In this document: in pieces, positions 25,152 through 33,033 of the stretch
Layout: each line of letters starts with the position of its first letter
Position numbering within the stretch: the stretch's first letter is position 1
NCBI GenBank assembly: GCA_900637705.1
Contig: LR134390.1
Span: 2,542,001-2,606,000 of the forward strand
Origin: Fusobacterium varium
GTDB taxonomy: Bacteria; Fusobacteriota; Fusobacteriia; Fusobacteriales; Fusobacteriaceae
DNA length: 64,000 nt
Direction of reading: 5' to 3'
Notes under the pieces: generated by a model
Told to the model about the DNA's origin: nothing
What the model saw: only the letters and a program-made list of their open reading frames with translations
The model's database searches: none
Program-made: the position numbers and the translations under genes

Positions 25152-25180
25152 AAAACGGACTTAAAATTAAAGCCCGTTTT
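25152..25180 (-). terminator. Terminator or attenuator between the FadR-type regulator and the cupin gene
   Basis: AAAACGGGCTT pairs with AAGTCCGTTTT (minus strand), one G-T wobble, with a 7-nt loop, followed by TTTTTATTTTTT. It lies 27 bp before the cupin ATG. No promoter fits between it and the ATG, so downstream genes depend on readthrough or regulated antitermination. Confidence 0.72.
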
Positions 25181-25184
25181 CCAG

Positions 25185-25204
25185 GCCGCATTATCTTTCG
25201 CGGC
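25185..25204 (-). other. Short GC-rich hairpin before the attenuator
   Basis: GCCGC-N10-GCGGC forms a strong 5-bp stem, unusually GC-rich for this sequence, immediately 5' of the terminator hairpin. The tandem hairpins may be an RNA control element; I do not recognise a riboswitch family. Confidence 0.4.
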
Positions 25205-25211
25205 TATTTTT

Positions 25212-25922
25212 CTATTTTTCCCAATATTTATAGTGCTTTTCAATAATTTCACTGATTTTTTCAGTTTGTTTCTTTCTGAATATTTCAATTATCTCTCTAT
25301 GGAGTGATATAAAATCATCTTGATGTCCATGTTCCAAAATATATTCATTTGCAACTATACGACTTGATTTTGTGATTTTATCTATATAATATCCAATACT
25401 TTCTAAAAGACGATTATCTAAAATTTCCACAATAACTGCATGAAATTTTACATCAGCCTCAAACATTTCCTGCGGTGATGGAATTTTTTTATTAATTTTT
25501 TCTTCCATTCTTAGCAATTCCTCTTCCAGCTGCTTAAAATCTTCCTCTGTCATTCTTTTTATAGCTTCTTGAAAAATTCCTACATCAATTACTTTTCTCA
25601 ATTCCACTATTTGCTCTTTAGAATCTTTTTGCAGAATAATTCCATATAGTATTGGATACAGCATTTTATCATCATACTCTTGGCGTATATATGTTCCATC
25701 TGCACGTTTAATTTCTAAAACTCCATAGGCTTCCAAAATCTTTATTGCTTCCCGAACAGAATTTCTTCCTACACCAAATGATTCACATAATTCCACTTCA
25801 GTTGGAATTTTATCCCCTGGTTTTAATTCTCCATTAATAATTGCATTTGTAATTTGATCTGTTATTCGTTCCACAACTGACTTATTAGCCAATGAAACTG
25901 ACATAAATTTATTTTCTTTCAT
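25212..25922 (-). CDS. FadR/GntR-family transcriptional regulator
   Basis: The 236-residue protein has an N-terminal GntR winged helix (about 12-80, with KPGDKIPTEVELCESFGVGR and NSVREAIKILEAYGVL) and an FCD ligand-binding domain (about 90-225) that normally holds a metal-bound organic acid. It is placed inside the TRAP/BKACE/kinase cluster and is the likely pathway repressor, responding to the substrate or a product. It has its own promoter with a palindrome over the -10 region at 25947-25964, suggesting autoregulation. Confidence 0.9.
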   Translation of the reverse strand: MKENKFMSVSLANKSVVERITDQITNAIINGELKPGDKIPTEVELCESFGVGRNSVREAIKILEAYGVLEIKRADGTYIRQEYDDKMLYPILYGIILQKDSKEQIVELRKVIDVGIFQEAIKRMTEEDFKQLEEELLRMEEKINKKIPSPQEMFEADVKFHAVIVEILDNRLLESIGYYIDKITKSSRIVANEYILEHGHQDDFISLHREIIEIFRKKQTEKISEIIEKHYKYWEK

Positions 25923-25946
25923 TAATTACTACCCCTTCTATGTAAC

Positions 25947-25988
25947 ATACCTATATTTAAGTATATAACAAACTGAAATTTTCTGCAA
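25947..25988 (-). promoter_or_regulatory. Promoter and overlapping operator of the FadR-type regulator gene
   Basis: Minus-strand TTGCAG (25983-25988) and TATACT (25960-25965) are 17 bp apart. ATACCTATATTTAAGTAT (25947-25964) is an 18-bp near-palindrome, 14 of 18 symmetric positions, overlapping the -10 box and start region, as expected for GntR autorepression. The start codon is 25 bp downstream. Confidence 0.5.
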
Positions 25989-25991
25989 TTA

Positions 25992-27257
25992 TTATATTAA
26001 ACATGTTGTCAGCCAAGGAACAAATGTAATAATTAAAAGTGCTACTAAAGACATTATCAGTAATGGAACCATTTTACGACAAATCACTTCAAATTTGACT
26101 TTACCTATATCAGCCGCGACATAAAGGTTTGGTCCTACTGGAGGTGTAACTTGCCCTATTGAAAGGTTTAATACTAAAATTACTCCTAAATGAACTAAAT
26201 TTATATCCAATGCTTTTGCTATTGGAAGAATAATTGGAACAATGATATAAAGGGCACTTGTGTTATCCATAACACATCCTGCTAATAAAAATACAACATT
26301 GATTATCAATAACATTACATACTTATTTGTAGTAAATCCAATTGCCATCTCTGTCAACTGAGTTGCAATTCCTTGTTGTGTCAATATCCATGAAAAAATT
26401 CCTGCATTCATAATAATTAATAAAATAATTCCTGTAGTTTTTGCTGTACTGAATAATGTTTCTCTTAAAGCTTCAAAAGTCAGTTCTTTATATATAAATT
26501 TTCCTACAACAAAACTGTATATTACAGCCACTGCTGCTGCTTCTGTTGGTGTAAAGAATCCTGAATAAATCCCCCCTAACACTATAACTGGACTCAAGAA
26601 TCCCGGAAGTGTTCCCCAAAAAATTTTCATTATTTCTTTTTTAGTTGCTTTAGGTTTATCTCCTTTCCATCCATACTTTTTAGAGTAGATAAACACAGTC
26701 AAACAGAGGATACTTGCAAATATGATTCCCGGAACAATTCCAGAAAGGAACAAATCGCTAATAGATTGTCCTGTAATCATTCCATATATGATGAAAGTAA
26801 TGCTTGGAGGAATGACAGTTCCCAATGAACCTGATATTGCAGATAGTGCACTGGAAAATCCTTTATCATATCCTTGCTTTACCATTGCTGGTATCAATAT
26901 AGATCCCATTGCTGCCACTGTAGCTGTTCCTGATCCTGATATTGCTGCAAAGAATAAAGCACTTATAACTGCTACATACCCAAGTCCCCCATGAATAGGC
27001 CCCATCATACTGTCCGCCAGATTAATAAGTCTTTTTGAAATTCCTCCCTTATCCATCAATACTCCTGCCAGTACAAATAATGGAATTGTCAGTAAAGAAA
27101 ATTTCTGTACAGTTGCCTGCATCATTGAAGGAATTACACCCAATGGTGATCCTGTTGCTACAAGAGTCAAGGCACTTGATAATCCTAAAGAAATAGAAAT
27201 AGGAATATTTAAAAATATAAAAACTGCTAATGATATAAATAATATTGCTGATGCCAT
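25992..27257 (-). CDS. TRAP transporter large permease DctM
   Basis: The 421-residue, highly hydrophobic protein shows the DctM layout of about 12 membrane segments, with SGSGTATVAAMGSILIPAM, GSLGTVIPPSITFIIYG and IGQVTPPVGPNLYV (the repeated GTVIPPS/TPPVGPN motifs of the family). TRAP transporters use a Na+ gradient and a binding protein to import organic acids. It overlaps nothing and follows dctQ by 4 bp. With dctP and dctQ it forms the uptake module of this cluster. Confidence 0.93.
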   Translation of the reverse strand: MASAILFISLAVFIFLNIPISISLGLSSALTLVATGSPLGVIPSMMQATVQKFSLLTIPLFVLAGVLMDKGGISKRLINLADSMMGPIHGGLGYVAVISALFFAAISGSGTATVAAMGSILIPAMVKQGYDKGFSSALSAISGSLGTVIPPSITFIIYGMITGQSISDLFLSGIVPGIIFASILCLTVFIYSKKYGWKGDKPKATKKEIMKIFWGTLPGFLSPVIVLGGIYSGFFTPTEAAAVAVIYSFVVGKFIYKELTFEALRETLFSTAKTTGIILLIIMNAGIFSWILTQQGIATQLTEMAIGFTTNKYVMLLIINVVFLLAGCVMDNTSALYIIVPIILPIAKALDINLVHLGVILVLNLSIGQVTPPVGPNLYVAADIGKVKFEVICRKMVPLLIMSLVALLIITFVPWLTTCLI

Positions 27258-27261
27258 TTAT

Positions 27262-27771
27262 TTATTCCCCCTTTCTTTTAGCCTGTTCTTCAGGATCTTT
27301 ATTTATAGCCAATTCATATTGAATCATCCTAATGATAGAAAATACAGCTGATAACGGAATTGCTAAACCTATCAACCAGCTTGGCATTTCTAAAACTCCA
27401 GTAAGTAATCCATATTTATATTGTCTATATACCATGACAGTTCCCCAAATAACCCAAATTCCATAATTTGCACAACATACAGCCAGACGAAACCATGCAT
27501 GTATTACTCTTGTATTTCCTCTAAATTTATCTGTTATGTATGCAAATCCCATATGAGAATCTGTTTTAAAAGCACTTGCTGCTGCTAAACAGCATACCCA
27601 TACAAACATTGTTGTTACTAATTCTTGACTAAATGACATATTAAACCAAGTAATTTTACGTGAAAATACATTCATAAATGTTACCACTGCCATTACTACC
27701 AGAGCTATGGAACATAAATATTCTTCGAAATTATCCCAAAATTCTTTTAAGAAACCTTGTGATTTACTCAT
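27262..27771 (-). CDS. TRAP transporter small permease DctQ
   Basis: This 169-residue protein has four predicted membrane helices and the DctQ-family segment near FVWVCCLAAASAFKTDSHMGFAY. It pairs with DctM in the inner membrane. It lies 4 bp upstream of dctM and 18 bp downstream of dctP, in the order P-Q-M typical of TRAP operons. Confidence 0.9.
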   Translation of the reverse strand: MSKSQGFLKEFWDNFEEYLCSIALVVMAVVTFMNVFSRKITWFNMSFSQELVTTMFVWVCCLAAASAFKTDSHMGFAYITDKFRGNTRVIHAWFRLAVCCANYGIWVIWGTVMVYRQYKYGLLTGVLEMPSWLIGLAIPLSAVFSIIRMIQYELAINKDPEEQAKRKGE

Positions 27772-27789
27772 AATAATATCCCCTCCTAA

Positions 27790-28803
27790 TTATTTGCCCT
27801 GAAACAGATTGATAACATCCTGTCCTACTACATCTACATATTTAACAAAAATTCCTGCACATGCTTCTTTAAATTTCTCTCTTTCCTCATCTGTCAATCT
27901 TGCAAATTTTGTTCCATTTTTTTCTAAGTTTTCAATAATTGAAGATTCATTTGCTGCAAGGTAATCATTTCCCCATTGAAGAGCCTCTGCTGCACTTTCT
28001 TTAATAATTTTTACATCTTCAGGGGATAATTTTGCCAATGTCTTATTGCTTATTACCCAAATATTTGTATCACGAACTCCATCCCAAAGCAAAACATTAG
28101 ATTGTACTTCTGCAAATTTAGAAGAATTAAAAACTGCAATTGGATTTTCCTGTCCATCAATAGTTCTCTGTTGAAGTGAAGTATATACTTCCGAGAAATC
28201 CATAGCAGTAGGATTTGCTTTAAAATAATCCCTGTAAAGATCTATAAACACATTTGCTCCTGGAACACGAATATTCATTCCTTTCAAATCTTCAGGTGAA
28301 TGTATTTCTTTGTTACTTGAAATCTGTCTAGACCCAGCATTATTTATTCCAAGCATTGTCATTTCCAAATCATTGCACCATTTATTGATTTCAGTTTTAG
28401 CTCTATCACTATTAACAAATCTGACTAAATCTTCAGTTGAATCAAATAAAAATGGAAGCCAGAATGCATAGAATTTAGGATTATAATTTGCTATATTTGC
28501 TGGAGCACAAGCATGGATATCTATATTCCCTGCTTGGACTAGCTCTATTGCTTTTGTTAAATCTCCTCCAGATAACCCACAATTCTGATAAACTTCAACC
28601 CGTATTCTCCCATTAGATTTTTCATCCACATATTTCTGAAATTTTTTTGCTGTTAAATCACTGATAGATTCTGGTTGTTGTGTATGAGTCATACGGATGA
28701 TTATTTTTTCATTCTGAGAATTATCACCACATCCTGCTAAAGTAAAGAGCATTATTCCTGTTACTGTTATTGAGAAAATCTTTGTTAATTTTTCTTTAAA
28801 CAT
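27790..28803 (-). CDS. TRAP transporter substrate-binding lipoprotein DctP
   Basis: A 337-residue DctP/SiaP-like binding protein. The N-terminus has a lipobox ending LAGC (Cys about 25), so it is anchored outside the inner membrane. The region MNIRVPGANVF with its Arg (about residue 177) is the usual carboxylate-binding arginine block, indicating an organic-acid ligand. It also contains FSEVYTSLQQRTIDGQENP, typical of the family. Adjacent dctQ and dctM complete the transporter. Confidence 0.92.
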   Translation of the reverse strand: MFKEKLTKIFSITVTGIMLFTLAGCGDNSQNEKIIIRMTHTQQPESISDLTAKKFQKYVDEKSNGRIRVEVYQNCGLSGGDLTKAIELVQAGNIDIHACAPANIANYNPKFYAFWLPFLFDSTEDLVRFVNSDRAKTEINKWCNDLEMTMLGINNAGSRQISSNKEIHSPEDLKGMNIRVPGANVFIDLYRDYFKANPTAMDFSEVYTSLQQRTIDGQENPIAVFNSSKFAEVQSNVLLWDGVRDTNIWVISNKTLAKLSPEDVKIIKESAAEALQWGNDYLAANESSIIENLEKNGTKFARLTDEEREKFKEACAGIFVKYVDVVGQDVINLFQGK

Positions 28804-28831
28804 TCTTATTTCCTCCTCTTCTTTATCTTCC

Positions 28832-29506
28832 CTATTTTACCATTCCTTTTGCTATCAAAGCATCTCTTAATGCTAGAGCTCCATATCTAGGACTTGATGC
28901 AACCATTTTTCCATATTTTTCTCTGATTATATCCTCACAATATGCCATAGAACCTTGTGCAAATAATATTACATCTGCTTTCTCTGCCACTTTCCCTGCA
29001 TATTCTGTCATCAATGCTTTAAATTGTTCTTGATCTAATCCAAATGCTCCATCTACTAAGCAATCTATTAATTCAACATGTTTATTCATTTCTCTAGCTA
29101 CACGTTTTATAGTATTCTTTGTTGGTTCAAGAGTTGTGGGAAGTGTTGCCATAACTACAATCTTATTTCCATTTCTAACTGCATCTCTGCACATTTCTTC
29201 GTCTATTCTTACAATTGGAATTCCTGTATATCTAGCAACATCCTGTGCAGAATCTGCTACTTCTCCCACTGAAGAGCAAATATTTAAAATTGCGTCTGCC
29301 CCTGCACTTACAGCCTCCATATACATTCCTATCAAACGAGCTGCTGGTGCTGGAGTTACATAGCCAGCTGTTCTTACATCTGCAAGTATGCTTGGATCTT
29401 GATATGATAAAATTTCTGTTCCTTCTGGAAGTGCTCTCCCTACTTCTTTTTCTACTAATTCTATTAATTCTGGTGTTGTACTTGTATAAACTAATGCTAC
29501 TTTCAT
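28832..29506 (-). CDS. Asp/Glu/hydantoin racemase superfamily protein
   Basis: The 224-residue protein has two cysteines in family positions: Cys in LNICSSVGE (about residue 77) and Cys in ELIDCLVDGAFG (about 149). The Asp/Glu racemase superfamily uses two cysteines for cofactor-free racemisation or decarboxylation (maleate isomerase and arylmalonate decarboxylase are related). As the first gene of the TRAP-transporter operon it may convert the imported acid to the enantiomer used by later enzymes. A racemase role is favoured, but a decarboxylase or isomerase is not excluded. Confidence 0.83.
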   Translation of the reverse strand: MKVALVYTSTTPELIELVEKEVGRALPEGTEILSYQDPSILADVRTAGYVTPAPAARLIGMYMEAVSAGADAILNICSSVGEVADSAQDVARYTGIPIVRIDEEMCRDAVRNGNKIVVMATLPTTLEPTKNTIKRVAREMNKHVELIDCLVDGAFGLDQEQFKALMTEYAGKVAEKADVILFAQGSMAYCEDIIREKYGKMVASSPRYGALALRDALIAKGMVK

Positions 29507-29524
29507 ATAACCCCCCTGATTTTC

Positions 29525-29545
29525 ATCCTTTGTATAACGTAGGAT
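29525..29545. promoter_or_regulatory. Palindrome in the leader of the racemase-TRAP operon, candidate operator
   Basis: ATCCT-N11-AGGAT spans the predicted start region, 20 bp before the racemase ATG. It is symmetric at 14 of 21 positions. The FadR-type regulator of the cluster is the natural candidate binder, but the sequence is not clearly the same as the palindrome at its own promoter. Confidence 0.4.
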
Positions 29546-29559
29546 GTTTTACTGATTGT

Positions 29560-29588
29560 ATTATACTACCTTTTTTTATTTTTGTAAA
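29560..29588 (-). promoter_or_regulatory. Promoter of the racemase-TRAP operon
   Basis: Minus-strand TTTACA (29583-29588, one mismatch to TTGACA) and perfect TATAAT (29560-29565), spacer 17 bp. It lies about 54 bp upstream of the racemase ATG. Confidence 0.72.
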
Positions 29589-29687
29589 TAGTGTTTTAAA
29601 AAAAATATAAATGCTATATTTTAATTCAAAAAAAGTCATATTCAAATATATTTTATATTTCATTATCTCTATTTTTTCAAAAAAAAA

Positions 29688-29728
29688 TGAAAATGATTCA
29701 TAAGTACAAATACTTATTACCATTTTCA
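29688..29728 (-). terminator. Terminator of the long housekeeping operon (after nfeD)
   Basis: TGAAAATG pairs with CATTTTCA (29688-29695 with 29721-29728), with a second stem ATAAGTA/TACTTAT inside, and on the minus strand a run of about nine T residues follows. It lies 9 bp after the nfeD stop and closes the transcription unit that began near 47942. Confidence 0.8.
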
Positions 29729-29736
29729 CTCCATTT

Positions 29737-30162
29737 TTATTCATTCCCACTTCTGTATTTAACTTTTTCAAGAACAAGCTTTATCCCTTCTATTCTCAAA
29801 ATTTTGACTTTATCTCCAATTTCTAATTCTTCATCAGATTTTCCTACCCAATGTTTTCCATCAAAATAAATTTCATAATTCCCATTTGGAGCAATCCCTT
29901 TTACTTCAACAATGCTCCCAGTTATCCTGTCTACACTGCCATCTTTTCTTTCAAGCATCTTCTTAGAAAATTTTCTAGTTGATGCAAGAAGTACGGCTGA
30001 CAATATCACAAAGAAATATCCTTGATACAATACACTATCTACTGCCATAGAAAAGAAAATAGTAATAGCTGCTGCCAAAGCAAACCAAATAGAAATAAGT
30101 CCAGGAACTATAAGTTCCACCACTGCAAAAAATACTGCTCCTACCAGCCAATATACTGCCAT
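29737..30162 (-). CDS. NfeD-family membrane protein
   Basis: The 141-residue protein has two to three N-terminal membrane helices (about 5-60) and a C-terminal OB-fold NfeD domain with VEVKGIAPNGNYEIYFDGKHWVGKSDEELEIGDKVKIL. Stand-alone short NfeD proteins are thought to act with membrane-quality proteins such as SPFH/stomatin partners; none is adjacent here. It is the last gene of the long operon. Function is by family only. Confidence 0.88.
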   Translation of the reverse strand: MAVYWLVGAVFFAVVELIVPGLISIWFALAAAITIFFSMAVDSVLYQGYFFVILSAVLLASTRKFSKKMLERKDGSVDRITGSIVEVKGIAPNGNYEIYFDGKHWVGKSDEELEIGDKVKILRIEGIKLVLEKVKYRSGNE

Positions 30163-30173
30163 ACATATCCCTC

Positions 30174-30605
30174 CTATTCAGCTTTTTGTTGTTCAATATC
30201 TATGTTTTCAGCATTTTTTTCTTCTATATCTTTTTTAACTCCTTGATCTTTAGTCAAAATCTTTTCTATTTTCTTTACTTTTCTATCTACTTCATTGATC
30301 CTATACTCTAATGAATTCAATATCCAAAATTGAAAATGACTTGCTCTTTGTGCTTCATAAAACATCCATATAAGTTTGAATATTCCTAAAAGCACAGCCA
30401 CTTCTAAAGTTAAAAACAGTGTAATTTTTTGAAGTACTACCCCTAAAATAAGAAGAGCTATTATTAACACAACAAATAAAAGATTAATCATCTTATGCTG
30501 TGAATTATTCGCTCCACCAATCTGTCCTACAATACTTCTAATTCTTTCCTTTTCTTTCTGAAATTCATCTAATTCTTCTCTTAAGTGTTCTTCTCTTTTT
30601 GGCAA
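30174..30605 (-). CDS. Small membrane protein with coiled-coil ends, unknown function
   Basis: About 143 residues. The N-terminal part is charged and helix-forming (PKREEHLREELDEFQKEKERI), followed by two hydrophobic helices (about 40-85) and a charged C-terminal coil ending in ENIDIEQQKAE. I do not recognise a family. The best start is a TTG at 30603-30605 behind GAGGGAGTG; a longer frame begins at 30629 but has no ribosome site. Placement between nadE and nfeD in an operon is the only contextual clue. Confidence 0.6.
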   Translation of the reverse strand: MPKREEHLREELDEFQKEKERIRSIVGQIGGANNSQHKMINLLFVVLIIALLILGVVLQKITLFLTLEVAVLLGIFKLIWMFYEAQRASHFQFWILNSLEYRINEVDRKVKKIEKILTKDQGVKKDIEEKNAENIDIEQQKAE

Positions 30606-30638
30606 TAAAATCACTCCCTCTGTATACAAGATAATTTG

Positions 30639-31460
30639 CTATACTCCCCAATCTCTAGGATATCTAAATTCCATTCCCATAGTTCTTTTTGACACCTTAG
30701 CTATTGTTGGTAGTTTTCTTTTATATTGTGAAAGTTTTATTTTTTTTATTATTTTTTCTACAGTATCTTTTGAGAATCCCTCTCTGATTATCTCTTCTGA
30801 AGTCATTCTTTCATCTATAAGTCTATATAATATTTCATCTGCCATTTTATAAGAAAATCCAAGTTCCTGTTCATCTGTCTGTCCTTCCCATAAATCAGCA
30901 CTTGGTTTTTTTTCAACAAGTTCTCTAGGTACTCCCATATGCCTTGATAAATTCCATACATGAGTTTTGTATAAGTCACCTATTGGATTTACAGCTGAAG
31001 CTGAATCTCCAAATTGAGTACTATATCCCAACATTATTTCAGTTTTATTAGAAGTTCCAAGTACTAAAGCTCTTTCTTTAGCTGAATGATCAAAAAGTAT
31101 AGACATTCTTTCTCTTGCCATTTTATTTCCTTTTCTAAGGCTATCCATATCCTGTTCTAAATTGAAATAAGCTTCTACCATTGGTGTTATCTCTATTTTT
31201 TTACTTCTTATTCCTAGAGCTTTTATTACAAGTTCTGCATGTTCAACACTTTCCTTGCTTGAAGTCTTATATGGCATCATTATCCCCAAGACATTTTCAG
31301 GACCAAATGCTTTAGCTGCAAGAAAAGCTACAAGAGCTGAATCTATCCCTCCAGATAATCCCAGCACCACTTTGCTAAATCCTACTTTTCCTACCTCTTC
31401 CTTCAAAAAATTCACTAATGTTTCTTCTAAAACATTCAAGTCTATATTTAGCTTTTCCAT
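30639..31460 (-). CDS. nadE: NH3-dependent NAD(+) synthetase NadE
   Basis: NadE makes NAD from nicotinate adenine dinucleotide and ammonia with ATP. The PP-loop reads [17 protein letters not shown] (about residue 33), followed by [19 protein letters not shown] and [16 protein letters not shown]. No glutaminase domain is present, so free ammonia is used. Start chosen at the ATG of MEKLNID (31458-31460), which has AATGGAGGAGC just upstream; a frame start 27 bp earlier lies inside the preceding gene. Length 273 residues. Confidence 0.95.
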   Translation of the reverse strand: MEKLNIDLNVLEETLVNFLKEEVGKVGFSKVVLGLSGGIDSALVAFLAAKAFGPENVLGIMMPYKTSSKESVEHAELVIKALGIRSKKIEITPMVEAYFNLEQDMDSLRKGNKMARERMSILFDHSAKERALVLGTSNKTEIMLGYSTQFGDSASAVNPIGDLYKTHVWNLSRHMGVPRELVEKKPSADLWEGQTDEQELGFSYKMADEILYRLIDERMTSEEIIREGFSKDTVEKIIKKIKLSQYKRKLPTIAKVSKRTMGMEFRYPRDWGV

Positions 31461-31470
31461 TGCTCCTCCA

Positions 31471-32333
31471 TTACTTATCCAAACCAAATTTACCTAATCT
31501 GCAATTTCTGTAATCTCTAAGGACTGTATAAGCTGCCTGTTGGATATTGAGATTTTCTCCTTTATTAAACATTTTATTTCTAAGTGCTATCTTTTCAAGA
31601 ATTTCTCCTATGACTTCACTTTTATCCTCATCTAAAAGTTTATATCTCTCTTTTAGAATATCCCATAATCCATATTTAATCATTTTTGAAATCAAAATAC
31701 AAGAAATATCTTCTATTGGAAGTATTTCATCTCTAATAGCTCCAGTTATTGCCAGATTTTGTCCAACTTCATCACTTTCAAATTTTGGCCATAAAATTCC
31801 TGGTGTATCCAACAGTTCCAATCCCTCTTTTATTCTTACCCATTGTTTCCCTCTAGTAAATCCTGGTTTATTTCCTACTCCAGCACTACTTTTTCCTACA
31901 ATTCTATTGATAAGTCTTGATTTTCCTACGTTTGGTATACCTACAACCATCAATCTTGTATTTACTTTTCTTAAACCTTTAGCTTTCATTTTTTCTTTTT
32001 TTCAGCAGATACTTTATCTATAATAGAATAAAGAGCCCTTATGTTAAATCCAGTTTCTGCACTTATTTCAAGAACTTCATCAGCCATATTATTTTCTTTG
32101 AAATATTTTTTCCAGTACAATATTTCTGACTTCTCTACAAGATCAGATTTATTTAAAACTATAACTCTTTTTTTATTTTTAGCAAAAACTGTAATATCAG
32201 GATTTTTGCTGGATAGAGGTATTCTTGCATCTACTACCTCTAGAACTATATCTATCAGCTGCATGTTTTCTTTTATCAGATCTTTTGTTTTTTTCATATG
32301 ACCTGGATACCAATTTATTTTTGTCATTGACAT
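31471..32333 (-). pseudogene. rbgA: Ribosome biogenesis GTPase RbgA (YlqF), split by a single-base frameshift
   Basis: RbgA is a circularly permuted GTPase needed for late assembly of the 50S subunit. The N-terminal frame (32333 to 31986) carries the G4/G5 region with WYPGHMKK, VVDARIPLSS and LNKSDLV; the C-terminal frame (31989 to 31471) carries G1 GIPNVGKSRLIN, PGFTRGKQ and G3 LLDTPGIL. The frames meet at an ATGA after a Lys-rich stretch; one extra A in the A6/A7 runs (31989-32002 on the plus strand) joins them into 287 residues, the normal size. RbgA is essential in many bacteria, so this is almost certainly a sequence error rather than a real break. Confidence 0.9.
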
Positions 32334-32354
32334 GATTTACACTACTCCCTTAAA

Positions 32355-33020
32355 TTAATCTTCTTGCCCCTTGATAAGAAGAACTATCTCACCTTTTATT
32401 GGATTCTTAGCAAGTTTTTCTATAAGCTCTGTAGTTGTTCCTCTCAATATTTCTTCATATATTTTTGTAATTTCTCTAATAATTACTACTTCTTTTACTC
32501 CCATAAACTGTTCTATATCCCTTAAAGTTTTTTCTATTCTAAAAGGTGATTCGTATATTACTATTGTTCTTTCTTCATCAGCCAAAGCTTTTAAAAGTGT
32601 CTGTCTTCCTTTTTTCTTAGGAAGAAATCCTTCAAAACAAAATCTTCTCATAGTTATTCCAGCTGCTGAAGCTGCTGCTGTTAAAGCACTTGCTCCAGGT
32701 ATTGGTACAACTCTTATTCCTTCATTATGAGCAGCATCTACCAACTCATATCCGGGATCTGATATACATGGTGTTCCTGCATCTGTTACCAATGCAATAT
32801 CTTTTCCTTCTTTTAAAAGATTTATTATATTTGCAATTTGATGCATCTTTGTATGTTCATCATATCTATACACTGTATTTTCTATTTCATAATGATTTAA
32901 AAGCTTTCTTGTAACCCTTGTATCTTCAGCAAAGATATAATTTACCTCTTTTAAAGTACGAACAGCTCTGAAAGTCATATCCTCAAGATTTCCTATTGGA
33001 GTTGCTACTATATAAAGCAT
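32355..33020 (-). CDS. rsmI: 16S rRNA 2'-O-methyltransferase RsmI
   Basis: RsmI methylates the 2'-O of C1402 in 16S rRNA. The tetrapyrrole-methylase fold shows ATPIGNLEDMTFRA at the start, FAEDTRVTRKLLNHY (about 35), DAGTPCISDPGYELV (about 82) and PGASALTAA. Start chosen at ATG 33018-33020 with AAAGGTG 8 bp upstream; a GTG three codons earlier lies too close to that site. Members of the family are close to 225-280 residues; the compact form is common in Fusobacterium-like genomes. Confidence 0.93.
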   Translation of the reverse strand: MLYIVATPIGNLEDMTFRAVRTLKEVNYIFAEDTRVTRKLLNHYEIENTVYRYDEHTKMHQIANIINLLKEGKDIALVTDAGTPCISDPGYELVDAAHNEGIRVVPIPGASALTAAASAAGITMRRFCFEGFLPKKKGRQTLLKALADEERTIVIYESPFRIEKTLRDIEQFMGVKEVVIIREITKIYEEILRGTTTELIEKLAKNPIKGEIVLLIKGQED

Positions 33021-33033
33021 ATTTTTCACCTTT

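Noticed and set aside
25141-25211. Known riboswitch between the FadR-type gene and the cupin gene
   Set aside because: The hairpins match none of the classes I can recall (c-di-GMP, guanidine, fluoride, glycine, preQ1); left as unclassified.
31471-32333. Natural two-gene GTPase
   Set aside because: Motif order, length after one-base correction and the recurrence of the same lesion elsewhere fit a broken rbgA better.
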